Below are positions 1-10,440 of a DNA stretch of 64,000 bases, piece after piece (position 1 is the stretch's first letter; each line of letters starts with the position of its first letter). A program made the translations under genes and the position numbers. The notes under the pieces were generated by a model. It saw only the letters and a program-made list of their open reading frames with translations. It searched no databases and was not told where the DNA came from. The stretch comes from Escallonia rubra. Its lineage: Eukaryota; Streptophyta; Magnoliopsida; Escalloniales; Escalloniaceae. The stretch is taken from positions 1-64,000 of the forward strand of contig JAVXUO010000322.1 of the NCBI GenBank assembly GCA_033065855.1, read 5' to 3'.

Positions 1-133
1 CGTACAATAATATTTTAATGATCGCATCCATAGCAAATAGGTTAAATGAAAGACATATGGTTTAGCCTCATAAGCTTTTAGATAACAAACATATTTAAAT
101 GATTTGAAAGTATGTGTGAGAGATATAAAAAAT

Positions 134-136
<3 letters not shown>

Positions 137-177
<41 letters not shown>

Positions 178-180
178 TAT
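137..180. repeat. TA microsatellite at left edge of large MULE-like element
   Basis: A run of TA dinucleotides (about 137-169) followed by a short CA-rich stretch. The large element begins immediately after it, and a second TA-rich tract begins where that element ends (10127), so this run is probably half of the target site. Confidence 0.85.
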
Positions 181-220
181 AGGGGGCCGATCCACATCGA
201 CCGGTTAATGTTATCCACCC

Positions 221-665
221 AACCGCAACAAAGTGTTGCGGTTGGTTTTCTTCTTCCTACCGCCACCCTCCACCCCCCCACCCCACCCCCCCCCCCCCCG
301 CCCACCGCAACAAAGTGTTGTGGTTGGTTATCATTCCATTTTTTTTCTTTTCTTCGTGGCCCCCACCCCCCAACTGCAACACTTTGTTGCGGTTGGTATC
401 ATTCCCTTTTTTTTTTTCTTTTCTTCCTACTTTTTGTGGTCCCCACCCCCCAACCGTAACACACTGTTGCGGTTGACCGTTACCCCAAACCGCAACAAAG
501 TGTTGCCCTTCCCCCCTCCCCCCCCCCTTCCCCTGCCTGCCACATGGCCATTGCGGTCCCCCCAGTCCCTCCTGCCTGCCACGTGGCCATTGCGGTCCCC
601 CAGTCCCCCCTGCCCAAACCGCAACACTGTGTTGCGGTCCCCCCGCCCAAACAACACTTTGTTGT
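221..665. repeat. Left-end array of 23-bp palindromes in C-rich DNA
   Basis: Six copies and one degenerate copy of a 10-3-10 palindrome of the form AACCGCAACA-nnn-TGTTGCGGTT lie at 221-243, 303-325, 372-394, 452-474, 488-510 (right arm decayed) and 617-639, with a weaker one near 645-667. They are separated by C-rich or CT-rich spacers. The array ends just upstream of the TATA box at 793. ORFs here are low complexity and overlap on both strands, so I do not call them genes. Confidence 0.85.
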
Positions 666-792
666 GGTCCCCCCTGCCACGTGGTGTCATCCCCCCCTAC
701 CACGTGGTGTCCTTTCCCCCCCCTGTGATGCCCCCTTGTCTTTTTTCCATATTTATCTGTCTTCTTTCTTCTCTCTCCTTCACTTTTCTCTC

Positions 793-982
793 TTTATAAG
801 CCCTTCTCCCCGAACCCTTTCTTCCACTCTCCATCATCTTTACCAACTCTCTTCATACTCCATATCTCACCTACATAATCTCCACAACAATACAAACAAA
901 AAAAAAATTACGCTAGAAGATCAGTGGATAACTGCTAGAAGATCGGTGGATTTTTCTTTAAATATATCAAGTTAAAACAAGT
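793..982 (+). promoter_or_regulatory. Predicted promoter and leader exon of the PMD/Ulp1 gene
   Basis: TTTATAAG at 793-800 is a plausible TATA box. It is followed by a CT-rich then A-rich leader typical of plant 5' UTRs and by a strong donor GTAAGT at 981. A matching acceptor (pyrimidine-rich, ending TTCTTAG at 3640-3646) lies five bases before the PMD ATG at 3651. Inferred 5' UTR intron: 981-3646. Confidence 0.55.
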
Positions 983-1444
983 AAGTATTTTGAATTTTCT
1001 TATAATTCAATGTTAATTTCAAATTGTTCTTACCAATGGATTGTTTAAATTGTGTTATGCTTAAATTATTCTTACCATAGTCTAAAATTCGTGTTTTTTG
1101 AGAGTTTGAAATTAGGGATTGAACTAGCGTTTATTAACGAATATTCATTCTAAATCCAAAAATAGTCATTGTAGACTCAAATCGAAGATAACGAAAATAC
1201 AAATGGAAAGAAACAAAAATCAGATCAATCGGAGATCGGAGATCGGATTAGCGGTTTTTTAGGGCGTCAAAATTAAGTTTATACAAATCAGGGTATTACA
1301 TTTATAGATTCCAAAATAGCGATTTTTTAGGGCGTCAAAATTTGGATCTTTCACGAATTTATAAAAAATAGCTAGAGCTAGATTGTGCCAAAGTGCAAAA
1401 AAAAGACCCTAGTTATTTTTAAAAGATCTATATCAGGGAAAAAT

Positions 1445-3275
1445 TTCAGATTTTTTCAAAGACTGAAAATGGGTCAACTGATACGGGGAATCTTGTAACT
1501 TCGCAGTGTAATTTAAAATATCAAGCAAGCGCGATTTTGCGCGAAAATTTTATGAGAACCCTAGGATGTTGGGAAGTTTCATTTACCAGGAATTTGCACC
1601 ATTCCAAAGTCGTTAGCTATTTTTTTGGCCGAACGGGCTTTTAAGCGCTCGATCCGGACACCGGTTCGGGATTTTTTGCCGAAAAATACTTTTTAGATCA
1701 AGAATGAATTCAGGAAGCTTAAAATAGCATTTCAAAGCACTTTTGAGATTTTCCGATGCCAGGGGCATTTTGGTAATTTGCCACCCCGAGAGGGGTATTT
1801 TAATAATTCTATAATGTTAAGTTTTTCAAACGACTTTTTAGTCCAGAAATATAAGTAAAACACCTGAAAGGTTGTGTTGAAGCTGATTTGGGGTTCGGAG
1901 TGGGAGATAATGAACCCCTAGGGGCATTTAGGTAATTTGCCGCTCATCGGGGGTATTTTGGTAATTTTCTGTCAAACGTTTCCGAATGGCCTTTAGTTCG
2001 GGAAAGGGTGTAAGACACCCGAAAAGTTATTTTAAAATTGTTCTGAGATTTTTCCAAAGACTGGAAATGTGTCAACTGATACGGGGGGAACATTGTAACT
2101 TTGCAGTGTAATTTAAAATATCAAGCAAGCGCGATTTTGCACGAAACTTTTATGAGAACCCTGGGATGTTGGGAAGTTCCATTTCCCAGGAATTTGCGCC
2201 AGTCCGAAGTCGTTAGCTATTTGTTTGGCCGAATGGGCTTTTAAGCGCTTGATCCGGACACCGGTTCGGGATTTTTGGGCGAAAAATTCCGAAAAAATAC
2301 TTTTTAGATCAAGAATGAATTCGGGAAGCTTAAAATAGCATTTCAAAGCACTTTTGAGATTTTCTGATGCCAGGGGATATTTTGGTAATTTGCCACCCCA
2401 AGAGGGGTATTTTGGTAATTCTATAATGTTAAGTTTTCCAAACGACTTTTTTGTCCAGAAATGTAAGTAAAACACCTTAACTGTTTTGAAGCTAATTTGG
2501 GGCGTTATGGTGATACTGAACCCCCGGGGGCATACATGTATTTTGCCGCTCATCGGAGGTATTTTTGTAATTTTTCTGTCAAAATTTTTCGAATGGCCTT
2601 TAATTCGGGAAAGGGTGTAAGACACCTGAAAAGTTATTTTAAAGTTGTTCTAAGATTTTTCCAAAGACTGGAAAGGGGTTAACTGATACGAGGAACCTTG
2701 TAACTTTGCAGTGTAATTTAAAATGTCAAGCTAGCGCAATTTCACGCGAAACTTTTATGAGAACCCTAGGATGTTAGGAAGTTCCATTTCCCAGGAATTC
2801 GGGCCATTCCAAAGTCGTTAGCTATTTTTTTGGCCGAAGGGCCTCCTGAGCACTCGATCCGGACACCGGTTCAGGATTTTTGGGCCCAACTTTTGTAAAA
2901 TACTTTTTAGATCAATAATGAATTCAGGAAGCTTAAAAATAGCATTTTAACTAGCGTCTTTTGAGATTTTGAGATTTTCTGAAGCCAGGGGGCATTTTGG
3001 TAATTTACCACCCCGAGATGGGTATTTTGGTAATTTTCCCGGTAAAGTTTTTCAAATGACTTTTTAGTGCATAAATGATTGTAAAACACCTGAAAGGTTG
3101 TTTTGAAGATGATTTGGGGCGTTAGGGTGATAATGAACCCTCGGGGGCATTTCGATAATTTGTCGCTCAGCGGGGGTATTTTGTTAATTTAACATTGTAA
3201 AATTTTCCGAATGACTTTTAGTTCGGGAAGGGGTGTAAAACACCCGGAAAGTTATTTTTTCCAATTGTTCTGAGA
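1445..3275. repeat. Three tandem copies of a ~600-bp unit inside the leader intron
   Basis: The phrase CAACTGATACG recurs at about 1475, 2073 and 2680, giving periods of about 598 and 607 bp. Whole units align, including a CAAGC-rich segment, a TGAGAACCCT block, a CGATCCGGACACCGGTTC block and several shorter internal repeats around GGTAATTTGCC and GGGGTATTTTGGTAA. A partial fourth copy trails off near 3275. ORFs across it (for example 2113-2625 minus) are by-products of the repeats. 3276-3646 shows the end of the intron with nothing recognisable. Confidence 0.85.
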
Positions 3276-3650
3276 TGTGACACAGGGACATTGACTGCCA
3301 GGGGGTATTTTGGTAACTTTCCCCCTTAAAATTTTCTGCGGATTTTTTTTTTTGTAATTGATGTAATACATTTAAAAAGTTGTTTTAAAGCGGTTTTGAG
3401 GTGTTGGGGGTGTAGCGGCCATCGGGGGGTATATTGCTAAATAACCACGTTGGAGCTAAATTTTAGGGAACGCGCGTAATTAAGCGTTCGGAGTGGTGGG
3501 AAGTGAGGAATTGTTTTAATACATTGAAGTAATGAGATAATGACTATTGCTAATGCGTTGGTAAGCTAGGTTAAAGATCCAGTTACAGTTTTGGAATGTA
3601 AATATTATGGACGCTGAGTTGGTTTACGACTATATTTTGTTCTTAGAGAT

Positions 3651-5907
3651 ATGGATTTCAACCCCGGACCTCATGATACATCAATCCTATACGATGACGA
3701 TGACCACGTCGCGAGGCACGTATTTGACGGTGTCGATAGGGGTGTTTTGGAAACAATTCAAAGCACAAGTCACCTCGAAGAGTGGGTACTAAACGAGGAA
3801 CAAATACAATTATTACACCGTAAAAATTTATCTATGTTCACCGATTACGGGATTTGGTCTCGACACGACGATTGCCTTATATCCGCTCTAGTTGAACGAT
3901 GGAGGAGCGAGACGAACTCATTTCACTTCCGGTTTGGTGAAATGACTATTACATTAGAGGACATCGGATTTATACTTGGAATCTCATGTCACGGCAAACC
4001 CATTACTTCGAGCAAAACGTCTGCATCCATAGCAAATATGGCTAGGCAGTATTTTCTGGGAATTCCGAGGGAAGCTCTTACAACAAACGGCATCAAACTT
4101 AAATGGCTGAGAGAGCAGTACGGCGTGCTACCGGATGAATACACTCCGCATGACTTCGTGACGTATACGAAGGCATTCCTTCTGTATATTATTGGAGCTA
4201 TATTACTTTCGACGCATTCGAAAAACACGGTGCATCCGAAGTATATGGTGTTCTTGGAGGATCTTGATGAGGTATAATCGTATTCGTGGGGTTCAGCTGT
4301 CCTTGCGCACCTATATCGAGCACTGCATAAGGCTACGAGAAAGGGTGCCAAGTCAATTGCCGCCTAGCTGACTCTATTACAGGTATGAGCGTTTATATTC
4401 TTGTTTTGACGTGTCAATATATTCGTGATTAATTACTAATTCCATATAATGTTTGCATTCATAGGTTTGGTCTTACGAGAGGCTACCCACGGGACGTCCA
4501 CAACCGCGGGAATATTCCGATGAGACGTGGCCTAGGGTGTGGGCCTGGGGGCCTATGACCAACCAGAGGAGACGGGTAGACCCTCACCACCATCTAAAGT
4601 TCTATTGGGGAGAACTAGAGATACTGGATGCATCCCAGGTGACGTGGCAGCCATATAGCAAGGTGATGCATCGGTTGGATGAGTGGTGTTGGCAACTTCC
4701 AGTGTCGTACGTGCTTGCAGGTTTGGTTCGGGTGCCGCTTATTCACTTCGAAGAATGTGAGTTTCAGATGCCCGATCGAGCTATGAGGCAAGCTGGCTGT
4801 CTACAAGGGATACCAAAACCCATGGTAGACATGTGGCCATACAGGAGCGGTCGAGGTCCGAACTTCGAGGTGCCTGATGCCTTGAATTTACTGAGTGACG
4901 AGGTGCAACAGTGGAATACTTGGCAAGAAACGTATAATAGCCTTGTATCGATGAAGGACGGCGGCATCAGTATTGAGGAGTACCTGCAATGGTTTCTCAA
5001 GGTGACGCGCACGAGGGTGAATCGCCCTTCCCAGGTGAGGAAGTCATTGTATGCGCCACGTGAGCTCTATGACCAGTTCTGGGCATTGAACATTGTAAGT
5101 CACCCTAGTGTTGTTTTAATTTTTATTTGCGCACCTTATCGACCATGCCTGAAATGATTAGCCATATTTTCTATGCATATTTTTTAGGTTAACCAGGGCA
5201 CTGAGGTGTTCAAGCAGCTGGAGGAGTTTGACTAGTTTGTCGCGAAGGCTCCTGACAATCTCAAGAGGTCCATTGAGAGGTACAAGACTGAAGTTCAAAA
5301 CTTTAGTCTTGCGTATCGGGGTTACCAAGGGGAGACGTCTAGTCACGAGGTGCCTAACGCGTATGACTCTCAGCCCCAGAGTCAGGTGTGGGAGCCGTCT
5401 AGTCGCTTACATCCTGACGCGTAAGACTTTTTGCCCCAGAGTGAGGTGTGGGAGTCGTCTAGTCGCTTGCCTCCTGACGCGTACGACTCTCAGCGCCAGA
5501 GTCAAGTGTGGGAGCCGTCTAGTCGCTTGCCTCCTGACGCGTACGACTCTCAGCGCCAGAGTCAGGTGACCCAAGTAGGAATCCAGGCCTCGCGCCCAAG
5601 CATCCGGTCGGATAAAGGACAAGCGACGAAGCCATTGAGGCCGGACAAGCGGGATTGGATCGACCGACACTACTTCGGGCCTGAGCCCGTCGATACAACA
5701 AACTTTCCTCTTTCGACATTCCTAGGTCATGCGGATATGAGAATGTTGGCGCTGGAGACAGATATTTCAAATTTTGTCATGAACGCTTATATAGATCTGC
5801 TCCGGATTAGAGAGCTACGTTATAACCACTGCGAAGATTTGAAGCTTAACATGTATCCCACTTATTTTGTCAACTTAATGGTGACCAGCATGAGGGAGTT
5901 CACATAA
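3651..5907 (+). pseudogene. Plant mobile domain (PMD) protein gene, disrupted
   Basis: Residues from 3651 match the aminotransferase-like plant mobile domain family: the N-terminal motif FNPGPHDTSILY, then a segment containing TDYGIWSRHDDCLISALVERW and TITLEDIGFILGIS, typical of PMD proteins in MULE elements and in MAIN/MAIL1. Exon 1 ends at 4382, with a phase-0 intron 4383-4464. Exon 2 (4465-5094) reads VWSYERLPTGRP onward, and intron 5095-5187 leads to exon 3. In-frame stops interrupt the reading frame at 4275-4277 (TAA), 4365-4367 (TAG), 5233-5235 (TAG) and 5422-5424 (TAA), and the frame closes at 5905-5907 before the Ulp1-like part. The gene is therefore a recently decayed copy. Exon 3 contains a fourfold 20-residue repeat. 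An intact relative would probably continue into the protease as one protein; that is inference. Confidence 0.8.
5332..5571 (+). repeat. Four 60-bp coding repeats in PMD exon 3
   Basis: Exact 60-bp period (units at 5332, 5392, 5452, 5512), each encoding 20 residues around VWEPSSRLPPDAYDSQ. Units three and four are almost identical; unit one is more diverged and unit two carries an in-frame stop. A Gln/Ser-rich linker of this type between PMD and protease would be disordered. Confidence 0.9.
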
Positions 5908-5955
5908 TGAAGGAGGCGAGGGGCAAGCAGGGGTAAGTGGAAACCATCTGGAAAC

Positions 5956-6528
5956 GTGTTAGGCATGTTGAACTCGGAATATCAATGTCACGCTGCTCAT
6001 GCGAACCTTATCATGATACCTTGTCATCATGCAAACCATTGGTTCTTATTAGTTCTCCATCCAGCGAACAGAGCGGTCCACATATACGATAGCCTAAGGG
6101 AGGACGGACCTAGGCGGTTGCTAGCACAGATGTACAGCGAGTACATCACTGTAGTGGTTAGTTTTTATCTGTTAACCTTGGCTCATAGTATATTCTTCTT
6201 GTTACATAGGCTTGATGATCTTTTTTATTGTTGGATGCAGACTACTATCCTCTCGCTAGCGTTCCAAGATTACTCGGGAGAGACCATCACCAGGAATTCG
6301 ACAGTAGAGCCCTGGACGGTCGTGATAATACAGGACCGACCAAAGCAATATAACAGTCATGATTGCGCGATTTACGTCCTCAAGTACATGGACTACATAG
6401 CACGCTCGGATGTGCTCGAATTTACGTCGTGGTCTCGAACGGATGCCTTGACGTTTAGATATAGGATAGCTAGGGAACTTAAAAAAGGTGTAGCTAGATG
6501 CCTTCCTTACCATTCCCCTGAGATGTAG
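5956..6528 (+). pseudogene. Ulp1-like C48 cysteine protease domain, 3' part of the PMD gene
   Basis: The frame encodes the hallmark catalytic order of Ulp1/SUMO-protease-like domains: His in HHANHWFLLVLHP, Asp in VHIYDSLRED, and Gln plus Cys in KQYNSHDCAIYVLKYMD (Cys codon 6364-6366). ULP-like domains are known passengers of plant MULEs. A short intron ending in TGCAG at 6240 seems to split it, because residues around 6156-6240 do not fit the domain. It is separated from the upstream PMD frame by stops at 5905-5907 and the next codon, and a frame change before 5956. It therefore cannot be translated from the PMD start in this copy. Confidence 0.75.
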
Positions 6529-6706
6529 TAGACGTTTGTATGGATTATTATAAAAATTATTTGTTATGATTTTTGCCGAAATTCATAGAAATTGGCTAAT
6601 TAGCGTGTCTAAGGTGCAATTTAAAAAAAAACTGACAAGAATTCACAAACCAAATCACAAATTTAAACATTATAAAAGTTCAATTTAAACAACTGAAACA
6701 TTAACC

Positions 6707-9008
6707 CTAACACTCTTCCTGATCATCGTCCTCCTCAACCATACTGCCAGGTTCGATATCTAGCACTTTATAATGGTTTCTCTTGTCATGATAAGTCATC
6801 TTATTACACAACGCACAGTTTCGCAATTTTTTTTTGACCCGTTGCTTCTTCAATCGGATTCTTCATACGTATTGCACGTTTTCGCCCTTTTGTTTGAGAA
6901 ATAATTGGATCAAAAATATCGTCGTCCTCACCTTGCAGGCTAGTGCTGTCAATGACTGGCTGTGAAGCTCGAGTGAATCTACCGGCTGGAGTCGCCTGAG
7001 TAGTTGGATTGTCTCGTATTTCTGGTAATGCCATCCTAAAATGTGCAAGGTTAGCCTTATCACATGCGGCTGCTTCAACTTGATACCTGTACCCATCAAA
7101 TGTTGACGCTGCATCCAATGATAAACCGTGCATGATGTTACAAAGGTGATTATATCGCAGCGTCTCAGATTGCTCGAAATCAACTGAAACGTTGGGCACG
7201 TAAGGAATGTGACTGTGTACTCTATTGGCTTCCTTCGTCTACCGATCCAAGATATACTCTGGAGGGATTTCACGAGCATTCTTGGCGCTAAAATACCTCA
7301 AAGCTTGTCGACAGAGTATACATTTATGCTCAAACAGTTGAGAGTTACAATTAACAAACCCAGTCTCCATACACACTAACACGGTAAAATGTCTTCTATT
7401 CTTCGGAGCCGACGAAGAGCACGGATTGGCAAAATTCGTCACATTTGTCAAAGCATAAAGCTTGAGATATATGTTGCATAGCTCGTGCAACTTTGTCATG
7501 CTATATTGATTCGACTTTAGTAGTTCATCCTAAAACTGTCTAAACATTTCCTTGGTATAGACTTGAGCCGCATGAGCCTCCAAAGGTGAAAAAACTACTA
7601 TGGCTCTTTCTCTGTAAACTGTAGCCGCGTCGGCTTCTCTCTCAAGGAAAAATTTCCTGTCAAGGGCTTTCTGCATCTCTAGTACGAACTCTGTTATACT
7701 TGAAGAAGAGCGTACGTACCCATCAAAGAATGCATTCATACCTTCGCTTCTCGAGGTCGTAGTCATTCCGGCTGCAAAAAACTTTTTGGTGTAGGCACCG
7801 ATCCACTGTGTCCTGATCTCATACAACGCTTGCAACCATTCATGACTGTGCAAATAGTAGTCATCCACTAACTTGGCCCACCTCTCCTCGAACACGTCTA
7901 CCGTCAACGATTTCTTCACACATGTATTAAAGTCACTCTTGAATGTCGGATGGTTTGCATATACATTGTGAAGTCGTTCGCGATATTTGTTGCTTATGTG
8001 CCATGTGCACAGGCCATGGTGAGTATTTGGAAGGACCTTAGCGATTGCATTTTTCATTGCCAGATCTTGGTCGGTGATGATGGTCTTTGGAGGAATATGA
8101 TACATTGCTTCAAGCCACGTTTCAAATAACCATGTAAATGACTCCTCCGTCTCATCCCTAAGCAGGGCAAAGCCAAACAAAATTGACTGATAGTGGTGGT
8201 TCACCCCGGTGAACGGTGCAAAAGGCATAGAGTACTTATTTGTGCGGTATATGGTGTCAAACGTCACAACATCGCCAAAATTTTGGTAAGCAGCTCTAGA
8301 ACGGGCATCCGACCAAAATATATTAGTAATGCGGTTCTCGTCATCCAGTTGGAGACTATAGAAAAAGCCAGAATTCTCACTTTGAAGGCGCCTGAAGATA
8401 TCAAGTGTAGCTTGAGAATTACTCCTACAGGAAGACTCTCTCCTCTGAGCACGAAGTTCATTTCAGAGGTCTACTTCGTTGAAGCTCAACTTGTCAACCC
8501 CCCCAGCCTGGCTTGAGAAAACCCCCATCATTCTAGAAGGTGGAATTTTAGCCTCAGCCATTGTAAATATCAGTTGTCTGTGTGCCGCGCTTATTTCTCG
8601 GTGCTGATGAATTTGACCAATCTTACTAAGGGTCATCAACTGATGGTTATGGCTCAACTCCACTCCCGTCACAACCCAATGATTTTCATTTTTTCGGTGT
8701 ACTGCATACACATGGGCCTTGCAGCCGGTACCCGGAAATGTGTCCATTTTTCTTTGTCTTGTTGGCCATTTGTCACTGATCCGAACAATAGTGGGTACAT
8801 GCGGGGCTCCTCTATGACACTCAAATAGTCGGGAACAAATTCGGTCTGTATTCGCCCGTTTTCTGGTCGTCTTAATTCTAACACCGAAACCTATCATTTT
8901 CGAATATGCTTTATAGTATGCTTTAACTTCGTCCAGTGTTTGAAAAACTTGACCTTTGTAAGGTGGATCAGAATCTTCACAAAAATTATTTCCTCCAGTT
9001 GCATCCAT
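6707..9008 (-). pseudogene. FAR1/MULE-type transposase with three in-frame stops
   Basis: One minus-strand frame runs from ATG at 9008 to about 6838. Order: FAR1-type zinc-binding N-domain (GFGVRIKTTRK, then GCKAH and SHNHQL); MULE transposase core with DVVTFDTIYRTN (first Asp), IITDQDLAM (second Asp), HHGLCTWHI and SRSEGMNAFFDG (probable catalytic Glu); a SWIM-like CxC...HxC segment (NCNSQLFEHKCILC); a polar tail with a small Cys cluster (NCALCNKM). Nonsense codons lie at 8463-8465 (TGA), 7530-7532 (TAG) and 7239-7241 (TAG). A nine-A run at 6829-6837 (minus strand) coincides with a frame change, after which the tail ends at 6707. It converges on the Ulp1-like gene with about 180 bp between. 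About 767 codons, a normal length for the family. Confidence 0.85.
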
Positions 9009-9141
9009 ATTTATACTGAAATCTAAAAAATAAAAATTATATCATTCTCAACAAGTCATAAAATTCAATAAATTTAAGCAAAACAAACGGTATATAACGT
9101 TCGTAAGAATAAGAAAGTTGATAAATAATGTATCTTACTCC

Positions 9142-9229
9142 ACCATCCCATATGAGCGTACTGATATGGTTGGCTTGGTCGTATAACACGGATGGATCTT
9201 CTGGTCCAGGGTTAAATTCCCTTTTTGCA
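9142..9229 (-). other. PMD-type N-terminal exon in the transposase leader
   Basis: Read on the minus strand, an acceptor (CATAATTTCAG) at 9230 is followed by codons for KREFNPGPEDPSVLYDQ and then NHISTLIWDGG, and then a donor GTAAGA at 9141-9140. FNPGPEDPSVLY is the opening motif of plant mobile domain proteins and parallels FNPGPHDTSILY of the gene at the other end. The next acceptor (TTTAGATTTCAG near 9020) leads to the transposase ATG in a different phase, so the two need not form one protein. Confidence 0.6.
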
Positions 9230-9305
9230 ACTGAAATTATGAAAAAACCTTATCAATTTGGATTTTACGGTTTGGATTTTGATAATCGCTCGTAAAAATA
9301 CGACG

Positions 9306-9480
9306 CTAGCACATGCATAATACATATAACGCAAGCACATGCATAATACATACAATGTTAGCATATATGAGTATATGTATAATAGATATATATATACATA
9401 TACAGAATCGAATTTTACAAACGCTAGCACATGAACAAATACATACATATATAAATTCTCATCGCTAGCACATGCTCAAT
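9306..9480. repeat. Imperfect repeats around CGCTAGCACATG
   Basis: CTAGCACATG or a close variant recurs at least four times, mixed with short TA and CATA runs, within the leader intron of the transposase gene. No gene seen. Confidence 0.55.
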
Positions 9481-9562
9481 GCATAATCAAAATCTCTTCT
9501 AAAATGCAATATTCTTCACAACTATAGATTACAAACATGTAAAGGATCGATTTTGTGAACTT

Positions 9563-9700
9563 ACGTGATCTATTAGGGTATTAAAGCTGCACTTAAGAAG
9601 AAATTGCGCAGATCTGCTTGCCAACGCCGCTGGAAATATTTGTGTGTAGGAAGAATGTAGAAGAGTTTCGTAGTGTACGTTTTTTTTAATATATATTAAA
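9563..9700 (-). promoter_or_regulatory. Predicted promoter and leader exon of the transposase
   Basis: On the minus strand TTTAATATATATTAAA (9700-9685) is a TATA-like box, followed by a CT-rich leader and a donor GTAAGT starting at 9564. It mirrors the arrangement at the left end of the element: palindromes, then TATA, leader exon and GTAAGT. Confidence 0.5.
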
Positions 9701-10013
9701 TGTCCGCTACACTGTGTAGCGGACAGTTTTAGGACGTCCGCTACACAGTTCCGCGGACTATTGCGTCCGCCACACTGTATAGCGGACACTGTTGACGTGA
9801 CAGATGAGGACAAGATAACCGTCGTGGGCGTAAAAGACTGATGGGACAGGCCCTGACATGTGTCAGCCTAGAGGTCGTCCGCTACACAGTGTAGCGAACG
9901 TCTTTTTCCTGACACATTTTAAGACTTGAAAGTAGTCCGCCGGACAGTGTAGCGGACGGGGGAGGAGGGACAAAAAGGTAAAAAAAGACTGTCCGCGACA
10001 CTATGTTGCGGAC
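9701..10013. repeat. Right-end array of 23-bp palindromes
   Basis: Copies of a 10-3-10 palindrome GTCCGCTACA-nnn-TGTAGCGGAC occur at 9702-9724 (perfect arms), 9736-9758, 9765-9787, 9877-9899, 9935-9957 and 9991-10013, the last five with arm mismatches. Pattern and length match the left array (CCGCnACA...TGTnGCGG) with different flanking letters. Confidence 0.85.
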
Positions 10014-10126
10014 GACTGACATTTTTCAAAAAAGACGTAATCTGGGCTGTCCATCTTTCAGGATGGACGGCCAGATCACGTTTGCAAAATACCCAACTTT
10101 GCTAGCGCTCTCAACGGATCAGCTCC

Positions 10127-10160
10127 ATATATCTATATATATATCTATATATATATACAT
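10127..10160. repeat. TA-rich tract between large element and mini element
   Basis: Interrupted TA/TC run joining the right end of the large element to the left end of the 220-bp element. Confidence 0.8.
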
Positions 10161-10378
10161 GGTCGTGATCCATTGATAGCGCTAACAAGTTGCTAGCGCT
10201 GTTTGGCCGTCCGCTACATAATGTAGCGGACAATAATTTATTGTCCGCTACATTATGTTGCAGACGGTGAAAAAATTCGCTGTTGTGGCACGTGATCTGG
10301 CCGTCCATTCTCGCCCGTGGACGGCCAGATCGCGCTAGCAACTTGGGTTAAGTTGCTCGCGCTATCATTTTATCATCT

Positions 10379-10380
<2 letters not shown>
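10161..10380. mobile_element. Miniature TA-flanked element of the same family
   Basis: Left end GGTCGTGATCCATTGATAGC and right end (read inward) GGAGATGATAAAATGATAGC match the family terminus GGGAGCTGATCCGTTGATAG. It holds two palindromes: GTCCGCTACA-TAA-TGTAGCGGAC at about 10210-10232 and a second copy at about 10242-10264 with a mismatched right arm. It also has the GATCTGGCCGTCCA hairpin block of the family. No ORF. Both sides are TA tracts. Confidence 0.8.

Positions 10381-10438
<58 letters not shown>
10381..10438. repeat. Pure TA microsatellite (58 bp)
   Basis: Uninterrupted alternating AT between two related elements. Confidence 0.98.

Positions 10439-10440
<2 letters not shown>

Larger units (their letters stand above)
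182..10127. mobile_element. Large MULE-type element flanked by TA tracts (decayed autonomous copy)
   Basis: Both edges abut TA tracts. The left end begins GGGGGCCGATCC and the right end, read inward, TGGAGCTGATCC; each resembles the GGGAGCTGATCC terminus of smaller elements at 10439 and 53011. Inside are two convergent genes: plant mobile domain plus Ulp1-type protease on the plus strand, and a FAR1/MULE transposase on the minus strand. Each end carries an array of 23-bp palindromes followed inward by a TATA box, a leader exon and a GTAAGT donor. This symmetry argues that both ends belong to one element. The coding regions contain several nonsense codons and frame breaks, so this copy looks inactive. 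The left terminal similarity is short, so two abutting elements remain possible. Confidence 0.6.

Noticed and set aside
112..975. Overlapping ORFs on both strands in the C-rich left end (for example 233-799 plus, 257-703 minus)
   Set aside because: Low-complexity Pro/Gly-rich translations of palindromes and C-runs, open in several frames at once; no protein motif.
2113..2625. 170-codon minus-strand ORF
   Set aside because: Lies inside the 600-bp tandem repeat and inside the predicted leader intron; equivalents in the other units are broken.
221..10264. CRISPR-like array
   Set aside because: Repeats are palindromes with irregular spacing and degenerate arms in a plant transposon; no spacer-repeat structure.
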